From assembly GCA_020629995.1 (NCBI GenBank), contig JAHDCH010000012.1:1-20693 (forward strand): DNA of 20,693 bases. The letters run 5' to 3'. Below the pieces are notes generated by a model that was not told where the DNA came from, searched no databases, and worked only from the letters and a program-made list of their open reading frames with translations. Every line of letters starts with the position of its first letter. Position 1 is the stretch's first letter. Origin of the DNA: Pseudaestuariivita sp. GTDB lineage: Bacteria; Pseudomonadota; Alphaproteobacteria; Rhodobacterales; Rhodobacteraceae. Both the position numbers and the translations under genes were made by a program. Positions 6,334-13,782 of this stretch are shown in pieces.

Positions 6334-7200
6334 TCAGAAGTCATAGCCGCCCGAATAGGTGCCATGCGGCAGGCCCGGCACGTCCAGGTCCGCCACAAAG
6401 ACAGACCCCGACTGAGGCGCGGCCATAAGGCCCGCAGCTTCCAGCCCCTGCCGCGCGGTGGTGATGAACATCCGGCGGAGGTCCGGCCCGCCAAAGGCCA
6501 CGCAGGTCACATGCGGCACCGGAACCTCGACCCGCGCCACAACCGCGCCGTCCGGTCCACGCGCCTCGACACAGGAGCCGCCCCAGATCGCGGTCCACAG
6601 GCGCCCCGCGCTGTCCACCGCCGATCCATCCGGCCCGCCGCTGGTCACGCTGGCAAACACCTCGCCCGTCCCCGTCAACCCGGTGGCGGTGTCATAGGCA
6701 TAGCACCAGATCTCGCCGGTGGGCGTGTCGGTGAAATACATCACGTCGCCCTCGGGCGAAAAGGCGCAGGAATTGGCGATCTGCGCAGGGATGGCCACCT
6801 CGGCCACGTCCGGCCCCACGCGCCAAGTCGGGCAGATCGCAGCGCCGCCCGCATCCAGCCCGCCGACCACCATCCGCCCTTGCCGGTCCAGCGTGCCGTC
6901 ATTCATGCGTGTGCCGGGGTGGCCCGGCATATAGGGGCGCAGCATCTGCCGCGCGCCCGTGGCCGGATCAAAGCGGCACAGGCCGTCCTTGAACGCGCCC
7001 AGAGCCATGCCGGCCGCATCAAATGCAAAGGCGCACAGCCCCATGTCGAGCGGCACCCGCCGCACGGCAGCGCCGTTTGCATCACAGGACCACAGCGCCG
7101 CGCCTTCGATGTCTGTCCAGTAAGCACGCTGATCCGCCTGCCGCCACTGCACGCCCTCGCCCAGTTCGCAGCGGCAATCCACCAACAGGTCTGCCTTCAT
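6334..7200 (-). CDS. SMP-30/gluconolactonase/LRE-like family protein
   Basis: A 288-residue six-bladed beta-propeller of the SMP-30/gluconolactonase family, usual in length. The metal-binding residues of the family align: E15 in LGEGVQW, N143 in IANSCAFSPEG and D191 in GGPDGSAVD. The substrate-side residues R98 and N100 in RMNDG also align. Members hydrolyse lactones (sugar lactones and others) using a divalent metal, in the cytoplasm when no signal peptide is present, as here. The ATG at 7200 overlaps the TGA of the upstream dehalogenase gene by 4 bp (ATGA), so the two are translationally coupled. This suggests that it acts on a product of the dehalogenase pathway rather than in sugar catabolism, but that is inference. 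A palindromic repeat follows 7 bp after the stop. Confidence 0.9.
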   Translation of the reverse strand: MKADLLVDCRCELGEGVQWRQADQRAYWTDIEGAALWSCDANGAAVRRVPLDMGLCAFAFDAAGMALGAFKDGLCRFDPATGARQMLRPYMPGHPGTRMNDGTLDRQGRMVVGGLDAGGAAICPTWRVGPDVAEVAIPAQIANSCAFSPEGDVMYFTDTPTGEIWCYAYDTATGLTGTGEVFASVTSGGPDGSAVDSAGRLWTAIWGGSCVEARGPDGAVVARVEVPVPHVTCVAFGGPDLRRMFITTARQGLEAAGLMAAPQSGSVFVADLDVPGLPHGTYSGGYDF

Positions 7201-10200
7201 AGCTCTACCTCGATCTCTCCGCCGGGTTTGGCCGCGCGGCTTTGGCACAAAATGATCCCGGTCTCGCGCTGCGCCTTGGACAGAACGAAATCGCGATGCT
7301 CCACCTCGCCCGACAGCAGATGCGCGCGGCAGACGCCGCAGATCCCGTCGCTGCATTTGACGTCCACGTGCACGCCGTTCTGGGCCAGCACATCGGTCGC
7401 CGTCATGTCCGCGGGCACGTCAAACCGCCGCCCATCCTTCAGCTTGAGCGTGAACGGGTGGTTCTCATACTCGGGCAGCTCGGGCACGCTGAAGTATTCC
7501 AGATGCCGCCCCTCTTCGGGCACGCCCGCCGCCTCGGCCGCGTCCATCACCGCGGCCATATAGGCATCGGGCCCGCAGGTATAGACATGCGCGCCCTCGG
7601 GCAGTGCCCGCATCAGCGCGGGCAGATCGGCACGCGTGCCTTCGTCCGAGACGTGCAGCGTCACGCGGTCCGCCCAAGGGACGGCGCCGAGCATCGCCGC
7701 GAACCCTGCCCGGGCGCGGGTCGGCACCGAATAATGCAGCGCAAAGTCCCGCCCCAGCGCATGCAGCCTGTGGGCAAAGGCCACCATCGGCGTGATCCCG
7801 ATCCCGCCGCCCATGAGCCGCGAAAAGGGTGCATCCTCGGTCAGATTGAAATGGTTGATCGGCTTTGAGATGAAGATCCGTCGCCCCTCGGCAAATATCC
7901 GGTGCATCAGGGCCGAGCCGCCCTTGCCCGCATCCTCGCGCAGCACCGCGATCTGATAGGACGACCGGTCCGCCGGATCGCCGCACATGGAATACTGGCG
8001 CAGGAATTCAGGTGCGACCACGATGTCGAGATGCCCACCCGCCGTCCATTCCGGCAAGTCGCGCCCTTCGGGGTCGCGCAGCACATAGCGCGTGATATCC
8101 TCGGTCAGCCTGTCGACCTCGGCCACCACCACCTGCAGCACCGGCGCATCACCCGGCACCGCGACCCGGTGCACGGCGCTGTCATCCCCCTGCGCCAGTT
8201 TCAGCTTGTACTCTTCGGCGGTGATCATGGCCTGATAGGCTTCGATCCCCGCCTCGCGGTCCATCGGGAAAGGATAGGGCCAGGGCGGCGGTGCCAGCGG
8301 CGCGGGATAAACGGCCAGCGTCTGATCCTCGTATTTCAGATCAAGGTCCTTTTGCAGGTCGCGCCGGTTGAGAGGGTGTTTCGTCGGGCGATAGGCTCCG
8401 TCCTCCTCAAGCTCGATATCCCACCACCATTTCTTGATGTCATTCAACCCGCCCCGCCCGGCGGCATCATCCAGACGCGCCAGCAGGGGCGCGGCCTTTG
8501 GCACGTTCATCGCCGCCCAGCGAAACGGCTTTTCTGCGAAAAGCCCTTCAAGGTTCCACGGGCAGGTCTTCATGCAGCGCCCGCACATCGCGCCGCCCGG
8601 CGTGGTGATCCGGTAGGTCGCGCATTTCTGGCTGTCGGATTTCCAGATCTCGTAGCCGTTGAACATCAGCTTCGGCCCGGCGGTGATCGCACCGCTGGGG
8701 CATTCGCGTGCGCATTTGTTGCAGGCCTCGCAAAACGCCTGCAGGCCAAAATCAATCGGCGCGTCATGCGCCATCGGCAGATCGGTCGTCACCACGCCCG
8801 ATTTCAGCCGCGGCCCCAGGAACGGATTGAGGATCACTTCGCCGATCCGGCTGACCTCGCCCAGCCCGCTCAGCAGCAAAAGCGGCGGCTGCAGCACCTC
8901 GCCGTCCATCACCGTATGCGCCTTGGCCTTGTAGCCGAGGTTCCTCAGATGCCCGGCGATCACGCCGCCCAGAAGGGAAAAGCGCAAATACGCCCGCATC
9001 GATTGCGCCACGCTGATCCAGTCGTCGCCGGATGCGCCCTCCATCGTCTCGTACCCCTGATCGACGATCATGCTGATCGCCTGATCGTGGGGCGGGTCGA
9101 TGGGATCGCCGCGCGCGTCATGGCTGTACCAGGTCCAGTCGGGGCAGCGGCTGATCCCGGCCGCATCGACGCCTAGGAAATAGGTCGCCGCCTTCACGGC
9201 CTCGGCTGCCTTTTGCGGGCTGAGCGGGACGCGGTCCGGCGCAGGCTCTCCGTCCTGCAGCAGCACAAACGCACCCAGCGCCCGCCGCTGTGCAAAGGAC
9301 GGCGCCGACTTGCGGGCATAATGCCCCCCCTTGGCCCCGTCCTGCACCGTCTTGCCCATGTCGCCAAACTGGGCGCGGGCAAACATGTCGGCCCGTTTGG
9401 GCACCCGCGCCACGCGTGGCTCGTCGATATAGGTGGTGGGATCCGCGACCCGCTTCAGGGTCTCGAACGGGTGCGGCCCCTGCGCATAGTCCCGGCTGCG
9501 ATAGGGATCGCGGTTCAGCGCCGATTTGGCATGCCCCATGCCCAGCCACCACCCGGGCCTTTGCAGCCTTTGCCCGGCCATCGGCGCCAGAGGCGCATCG
9601 TGGGCCAGCTCCATATCCGTCGTCACGCAGGCCAGCCCGAAACGCCGCCCAAGCCAGGGCGCTTGCCCGCCTGCCGTCAACCCGGACGCCTCTGCGGCGA
9701 TGTTCAGGTCTATGTCCGAGGCCGCCCCGCTGTGCGCGCGTGCGTCCCACCCCAGCAAGCGAATGTATTGCGCGATCACCACCCCCGTTTCCGCCGCGCG
9801 CAGGCAGGCCCTTTGCGCCTCGGCGCCCGCGATCCAGTCATATCCCGGCTCGCCCGGGTCAGGCGCGCGGGTATAGTCCACCAGGAATGTCAGAACCGTG
9901 CCATGCGCACCCATCGGCTCGGGCGGCGCGCTCATTGCCTCTTTCAGCTCGGCCATGATCATGTCGATCCCCGAGGCCAGCGTCTTGGTCTGCCGCGTGC
10001 GCAGCGCTTCGGCCAGCCGCGCCACGTCAGGGTTGACCCACGGCTCGGGCAGACGCGCCTGCGTCGGCAACGGCCCGATCCCCACCATCGCGGCGTCGTT
10101 GAAATACCCAAAGGCTTTCAGGTGCTGCGCTCTTTCCCGGGGGTCATCGGGGATCTCTGCCTTGGCTGCATTGACCGGGCCGGTGCGGATCGCATCCAGC

Positions 10201-10373
10201 ATCGCCTGAAATTCGCCCATTGCGCCGACGATGCTCTCTCGCCGTTTCGGTACAAAGCTCACCGGCCGCGCTGCCTCGACGCCGCCAAGCAACAGTTTTT
10301 GTGCCCGCTTCAGCCGTTCAAGCGGATAGGGGCCCATGTGCACCGGGCGCCTTGCGTCGGAAAATATCTTCAT
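7197..10373 (-). CDS. rdhA: Self-sufficient catabolic reductive dehalogenase fused to NAD(P)H oxidoreductase
   Basis: A 1058-residue fusion. Residues about 1-620 form a cobalamin-type reductive dehalogenase unit. The core (about 390-545) ends in VVTTDLPMAHDAPI. Two [4Fe-4S] motifs follow: C548-C551-C554-C558 and C584-C597-C600-C604. Residues 189-265 are a visible degenerate duplicate of the core half. Residues about 740-960 are a flavin/NAD(P)H reductase with RQYS at 792-795, GGGIGITPM at 855-863 and YTCGPDAYM at 931-939. Residues about 970-1058 are a plant-type ferredoxin with C1007, C1012, C1015 and C1043. The layout matches the aerobic BhbA/NpRdhA class, which removes halogen from halophenols or halohydroxybenzoates using NAD(P)H. 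There is no Tat signal, so it is cytoplasmic. The ATG at 10373 keeps the RPVHMGPYPLERL stretch but has only a poor ribosome site (GCGGGG directly before it). The exact substrate is unknown. Confidence 0.92.
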   Translation of the reverse strand: MKIFSDARRPVHMGPYPLERLKRAQKLLLGGVEAARPVSFVPKRRESIVGAMGEFQAMLDAIRTGPVNAAKAEIPDDPRERAQHLKAFGYFNDAAMVGIGPLPTQARLPEPWVNPDVARLAEALRTRQTKTLASGIDMIMAELKEAMSAPPEPMGAHGTVLTFLVDYTRAPDPGEPGYDWIAGAEAQRACLRAAETGVVIAQYIRLLGWDARAHSGAASDIDLNIAAEASGLTAGGQAPWLGRRFGLACVTTDMELAHDAPLAPMAGQRLQRPGWWLGMGHAKSALNRDPYRSRDYAQGPHPFETLKRVADPTTYIDEPRVARVPKRADMFARAQFGDMGKTVQDGAKGGHYARKSAPSFAQRRALGAFVLLQDGEPAPDRVPLSPQKAAEAVKAATYFLGVDAAGISRCPDWTWYSHDARGDPIDPPHDQAISMIVDQGYETMEGASGDDWISVAQSMRAYLRFSLLGGVIAGHLRNLGYKAKAHTVMDGEVLQPPLLLLSGLGEVSRIGEVILNPFLGPRLKSGVVTTDLPMAHDAPIDFGLQAFCEACNKCARECPSGAITAGPKLMFNGYEIWKSDSQKCATYRITTPGGAMCGRCMKTCPWNLEGLFAEKPFRWAAMNVPKAAPLLARLDDAAGRGGLNDIKKWWWDIELEEDGAYRPTKHPLNRRDLQKDLDLKYEDQTLAVYPAPLAPPPWPYPFPMDREAGIEAYQAMITAEEYKLKLAQGDDSAVHRVAVPGDAPVLQVVVAEVDRLTEDITRYVLRDPEGRDLPEWTAGGHLDIVVAPEFLRQYSMCGDPADRSSYQIAVLREDAGKGGSALMHRIFAEGRRIFISKPINHFNLTEDAPFSRLMGGGIGITPMVAFAHRLHALGRDFALHYSVPTRARAGFAAMLGAVPWADRVTLHVSDEGTRADLPALMRALPEGAHVYTCGPDAYMAAVMDAAEAAGVPEEGRHLEYFSVPELPEYENHPFTLKLKDGRRFDVPADMTATDVLAQNGVHVDVKCSDGICGVCRAHLLSGEVEHRDFVLSKAQRETGIILCQSRAAKPGGEIEVEL

Positions 10374-10456
10374 CCCCGCAAACCATCATGCTGCGCGCCC
10401 CGTTGCAATCACCAATCCCCCGGCCCATCGTCCCGGCAAACAAGGAGACATGACCC
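10374..10456. promoter_or_regulatory. Divergent intergenic region between rdhA and the CMD-family gene
   Basis: These 83 bases must contain the 5' signals of both divergent genes. The CMD-side ribosome site AAGGAG is at 10442-10447. I found no convincing -35/-10 pair and no clear operator palindrome on either strand, so any promoter here is probably activator-dependent or lies within one of the genes. Confidence 0.35.
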
Positions 10457-10852
10457 ATGGACCACGACCTCTTCGACACCGACCTTTTCGAAACCGGCCT
10501 CGCCCAGCGCAAAGCCACACTCGGCGCAGAATATGTCGAAAAGAACCTCGCCGCCGCGGACGACTTCACCCGCCCCTTTCAGCAGGCCATGACCGCCTGG
10601 TGCTGGGGTTTTGGCTGGGGCGACGATGCGATCGATCCCAAGACCCGCTCGATGATGAACCTCAGCATGATCGGCGCCCTGGGCCGGATGCACGAATGGG
10701 AAACCCATTGCCGCGGCGCCCTCACCAACGGCGTCACCAAGGACGAGCTGCGCGCCATCATCCATGTCATCGGCATCTACTGCGGCGTGCCCATGGCCCT
10801 CGAATGCTTCCGCGTCGCCCGCAAGGTGCTCGAAGAAGACGGCCAGCTCTGA
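10457..10852 (+). CDS. Carboxymuconolactone decarboxylase family protein
   Basis: A 131-residue protein of the CMD family with the typical core ALTNGVTKDELRAIIHVIGIYCG (about 88-110). The length fits 4-carboxymuconolactone decarboxylase (PcaC, about 130 residues), which works in the protocatechuate branch of the beta-ketoadipate pathway. Only a single Cys (C109) is found where AhpD-type peroxidases have CxxC, so a thiol-peroxidase role is unlikely. Many CMD-family proteins are not true PcaC, and no other pca genes are present, so the exact reaction is open. The ATG at 10457 is 9 bases after AAGGAG; a nearer ATG at 10450 is in another frame. It diverges from rdhA, suggesting a shared regulon and possibly a downstream step of the same pathway. 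Confidence 0.88.
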   Translation: MDHDLFDTDLFETGLAQRKATLGAEYVEKNLAAADDFTRPFQQAMTAWCWGFGWGDDAIDPKTRSMMNLSMIGALGRMHEWETHCRGALTNGVTKDELRAIIHVIGIYCGVPMALECFRVARKVLEEDGQL

Positions 10853-10855
10853 CCT

Positions 10856-10889
10856 CTTCTTCTCTTTGTCAAATATGGCCCCCGGAGGG
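10856..10889 (-). repeat. CCTCCGG...ATATTT...AGAAGAAG dispersed element, copy 2
   Basis: Read on the minus strand, this copy has CCTCCGGGGGCCATATTT followed by GACAAAGAGAAGAAG. It shares its head, ATATTT core and tail with the copy at 1085-1116. It lies 3' of the bile-acid-symporter-like gene in that gene's own direction, between two convergent genes. The GGCCC...GGGCC stem next to ATATTT could serve as a weak terminator. Confidence 0.5.
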
Positions 10890-10962
10890 CCGCTCTGCCA
10901 CGCGCGCCCTCCGTTTCAGCCCTTTGCAACACCCGCCACCCCGTGCCAGAAACCTGTGCGCG

Positions 10963-11859
10963 TCAGCGCTCCTTTTGATACAGCTTCGCCATCACCAGCG
11001 GCGTCAGGAACATGGGGATCTGGTAACAGCCAAGAAAGGCCAGCGCGGGGCCGATCACCTCGGGCGGCAGGGCGGCGAGGAACAGCGACATGTTCCGGTT
11101 GCCGCAGGCCACCCCCACATCCACCGACCCCGACAGCCTCAGGCCAAGCCATTGCAGGCCAAAGTTCGCGGCACAGGCCGCGCCCAGCCACACCAGCAGG
11201 CGCGCAGGGCTTTCGGCCCATGTCTGCGCCACCGCAGGCATCAGCGCGATCACGAACACCGCCAGCAGCACCGCGCCCAGCGCATCGACGCGTTGCGTCT
11301 GCAGCGAGCTCAGGTCCCCCGCCAGCCGCCGCGCCACGAGACCCCCGCAGATCGCGCCTCCGATCAGCAGCGCCAGCATGGCCGCTGCCAGCAGAACATC
11401 GCCAAACCGGCCGCCGCCGAACAGCAGCCACAGCACAGGCACCACCGTCACCGGCAAGGCCGCGCTTCCAAGAACCAAAAGGCGCATGGCGCGGTCGCCG
11501 GCCGTGCCCATCATCTGGCACAGGGCAGGCGCCGACATGATCGGCGGCGCGGCCAGCATCAAGGCCAGAGCCAGAACCAGCGGCTGCGCGCGCGCCCCCA
11601 AAACGGCAGCCAGACCAACAACAGCCAGTGGCAGGCCCAGTTGCAGGACCAGAACCAGCCGCATCTCACCCAGTGCCGAAGCCCGAAACCCGGCCATCAG
11701 CGCAGGCCCGATACGAAACGCGGTCAGCCCCAGGATCACTGCCACCAGCACCCGCAGCCACGGCGTCAGCACCGCCGCCCAGGCCGGAAACGCGATGCCC
11801 AGGGCCAGCCCCGCCACCAACACCCAGCGGGCATGGGCGGCGAGAAAGGCACTGAGCAT
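10963..11859 (-). CDS. Bile acid:sodium symporter (BASS/SBF) family permease
   Basis: A 298-residue integral membrane protein with nine to ten hydrophobic segments. The family-typical helix-break region GNRNMSLFLAALPPE (about 251-265) and the C-terminal CYQIPMFLTPLVMAKLYQ are visible. SBF members carry organic anions with sodium; in bacteria the substrates include pantoate, pyruvate-like acids and sulfonates. The substrate here is unknown. Its ATG (11859-11857) begins on the base directly after the dctM stop codon TAG (11862-11860), with no gap, so it is the last gene of the TRAP operon and translationally coupled. Two different secondary-transport classes in one operon is unusual; it could be an exporter or an alternative importer for a related compound. 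Confidence 0.85.
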   Translation of the reverse strand: MLSAFLAAHARWVLVAGLALGIAFPAWAAVLTPWLRVLVAVILGLTAFRIGPALMAGFRASALGEMRLVLVLQLGLPLAVVGLAAVLGARAQPLVLALALMLAAPPIMSAPALCQMMGTAGDRAMRLLVLGSAALPVTVVPVLWLLFGGGRFGDVLLAAAMLALLIGGAICGGLVARRLAGDLSSLQTQRVDALGAVLLAVFVIALMPAVAQTWAESPARLLVWLGAACAANFGLQWLGLRLSGSVDVGVACGNRNMSLFLAALPPEVIGPALAFLGCYQIPMFLTPLVMAKLYQKER

Positions 11860-13173
11860 CTAGCGGGTCTGCCGTATGTTGTCGGGCAGGTAGGTGGCGA
11901 TTTCCGGCACCCAGATCAGGATGAACACCATCAGCACCATGATCAGGAACATCGGGATCGCGGCCTTGGCGATATAGCCCATCTCGTGATCCGTCATGCC
12001 CTGAAGCACGAACAGGTTGAACCCGATGGGTGGCGTGATCTGCGCCATCTCGACAACGACGACCACAAAGATGCCGAACCAGATCAGGTCGATCCCCGCC
12101 TCGCGCACCATCGGCTCGACCACCGCCATGGTCAGCACCACCGCCGAGATCCCGTCAAGGAACATGCCGAGGATGATATAGAAGACCAGCAGCGCCATCA
12201 GCAGCTGGAACCGCGACAGCTCGAGCACCGCGATCCAGTCAGCCAGAGCGCGCGGGATGCCGGTGAAGCCCATAGCCTGTTTCAGGAACGCAGCCCCCGC
12301 CAGGATCAGCGCGATCATCGCCGAGGTGCGCATCGCCCCCATCAGCGAGGCCGAAAAGGTGTGGCGGTTGAGCGATCCCTGCCCCGCCGCCAGCGCCAGA
12401 GCGCCCAGCACCCCGATGGCCGAAGCCTCGGTCGCGGTGGCATACCCCAGATACATCGACCCGATCACCACGAGGATCAGCAGGAACACCGGGATCAGAA
12501 ACCGCGAGTTCTTCAGCTTGTCCGCAAAGCTCATCCCCGTCTCGATGTCCGGGTTCCAGGTCTTGGAGGTCTTGGACACGATGCCGACATAGGCCATGAA
12601 CATCGCCGCCAGGCAGATGCCCGGCAGGACGCCGGCAAAGAACAGCTTGGTGATGCTCTCGTTCACGGTCACGCCATAGACGATCAGAGCCAGCGAGGGC
12701 GGGATCATCAGGCCGAGCGTGGCCGCGCCGGCCAGCGTGCCGATCACCATGTTTTCGGGATAGTTGCGCTGGCGCAGCTCGGGGATCGACATCTTGCCCA
12801 CGGTGGTCAGCGTCGCGGCCGACGAGCCGGACACAGCGGCAAAGACCGTGCAGCCGACGATGTTGGTGTGCACCAGCCCCCCGGGCAGTTTGGCGAGCCA
12901 GGGCGACAGGCCACGGAACATGTCTTCGCTGAGGCGGGTGCGGAACAGGATTTCGCCCATCCAGATGAACATCGGCAGGGCGGTGAGCGTCCAGGAGGAC
13001 GAGGAAGACCAGATTTCGGACACCATGTTGGTGCCGGTCTGCAGGTTCTTGGTGGTCAGGAATTCCGAAGCGAACCACGCCGCGCTGACCAGCGACAAGC
13101 CCACCCACAGGCCAGATCCCAGCAACAGGAACAGGACGGCGACGAGGATCAGTGTGATGCCAACAATGCTCAT
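11860..13173 (-). CDS. dctM: TRAP transporter large permease subunit (DctM family)
   Basis: A 437-residue membrane protein with about 12-13 hydrophobic segments, normal for DctM. It holds the sodium/substrate translocation path of a TRAP carrier. Characteristic stretches are FAAVSGSSAATLTTVGKM, AGAATLGLMIPPSLALIVYG and EMAQITPPIGFNLFVLQG. It acts with the small subunit DctQ and the binding protein DctP. The ATG at 13173 follows a GGAG site nine bases upstream that overlaps the end of dctQ; the gap to the dctQ stop is 6 bp. The stop abuts the start of the symporter gene. Confidence 0.96.
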   Translation of the reverse strand: MSIVGITLILVAVLFLLLGSGLWVGLSLVSAAWFASEFLTTKNLQTGTNMVSEIWSSSSSWTLTALPMFIWMGEILFRTRLSEDMFRGLSPWLAKLPGGLVHTNIVGCTVFAAVSGSSAATLTTVGKMSIPELRQRNYPENMVIGTLAGAATLGLMIPPSLALIVYGVTVNESITKLFFAGVLPGICLAAMFMAYVGIVSKTSKTWNPDIETGMSFADKLKNSRFLIPVFLLILVVIGSMYLGYATATEASAIGVLGALALAAGQGSLNRHTFSASLMGAMRTSAMIALILAGAAFLKQAMGFTGIPRALADWIAVLELSRFQLLMALLVFYIILGMFLDGISAVVLTMAVVEPMVREAGIDLIWFGIFVVVVVEMAQITPPIGFNLFVLQGMTDHEMGYIAKAAIPMFLIMVLMVFILIWVPEIATYLPDNIRQTR

Positions 13174-13179
13174 GGCCGG

Positions 13180-13701
13180 TTACTCCGAATGGCTGGCGAC
13201 GGTGTCGCGCACGATGCGGTGCTCGCCGCGGATCAGCAGGTGCACCAGGTTGTCAAGAAAGCACAGCGTCAGAAGCCCACCGCCGATCACCATGACCGAT
13301 TGCGGCATCCACAGCATCGTCGCATCCTGCCCCTGGCTGATGTCTTTGAATTTCCACGAAAAGTAGACAAACTGATACGCGTGGTAGGTGAAATAGGCCG
13401 AGATGGCGGCGCCGAGGCCAAAGCACCACAGCTCCATCAGGTACTTCAGCTTGCCCGGCACCGCGTTCAGCAGGATCGACACGCGGATATGCGCGCCGCG
13501 GCCCAGCGCGTTGGCAAAGGCCAGGAAAGAGGCCGCCGCCATGGCATAAGAGGCATATTCGGGCGCACCCGGAAAAACCTCTCCGGTCCAGCGGGCCAGC
13601 ATCTGCAGCACGATCAGCGACAGGATGGCGATCAGGCACAGCGCGGCGGCGAAGCCCGAAACAAGATACAGCGCGTCGAGCGCGCGGCGGATGGCGGTCA
13701 T
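13180..13701 (-). CDS. dctQ: TRAP transporter small permease subunit (DctQ family)
   Basis: A 173-residue protein with four hydrophobic segments and the usual DctQ layout. The family motif region VFPGAPEYASYAMAAASFLAFANALGRGAHIRV (about 43-75, shown in part by the residues PEYASY and RGAHIRV) is present. It forms the membrane part of the TRAP carrier together with DctM. The ATG at 13701 is preceded by GGGGGA; an upstream in-frame start has no such site. It lies 6 bp before dctM and is separated from dctP by an 81-bp gap that contains a palindromic repeat. Confidence 0.94.
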   Translation of the reverse strand: MTAIRRALDALYLVSGFAAALCLIAILSLIVLQMLARWTGEVFPGAPEYASYAMAAASFLAFANALGRGAHIRVSILLNAVPGKLKYLMELWCFGLGAAISAYFTYHAYQFVYFSWKFKDISQGQDATMLWMPQSVMVIGGGLLTLCFLDNLVHLLIRGEHRIVRDTVASHSE

Positions 13702-13741
13702 GGGATCCCCCGGTGGAGAGCAGGCAGTAGAGAGCAAGAAA

Positions 13742-13766
13742 AGGATGGGTGACGAGCACCCATCCT
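13742..13766 (-). repeat. GTAGGATGGGTG palindromic repeat (REP-like), copy 2
   Basis: AGGATGGGTG (13742-13751) and CACCCATCCT (13757-13766) form a perfect 10-bp stem around a 5-base loop. Read on the minus strand it starts GTAGGATGGGTGCTCG, almost the same as copy 1 at 6308-6327. It sits between the dctP stop (13783) and the dctQ start (13701), the position where a 3' hairpin can protect the abundant binding-protein message. Confidence 0.7.
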
Positions 13767-13782
13767 ACACGTTGAAGCCGCG

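Noticed and set aside
5659..7563. A plus-strand open frame of about 630 codons opposite the ceramidase-like, SMP-30 and rdhA genes
   Set aside because: Same antisense artefact; the minus-strand genes have complete active sites and family lengths.
10336..13752. A plus-strand open frame of more than 1100 codons opposite the symporter, dctM and dctQ
   Set aside because: It is antisense to three clear membrane-protein genes. Its product is rich in His, Arg, Gln and Asp with no recognisable domain, the usual mirror of hydrophobic genes in GC-rich DNA.
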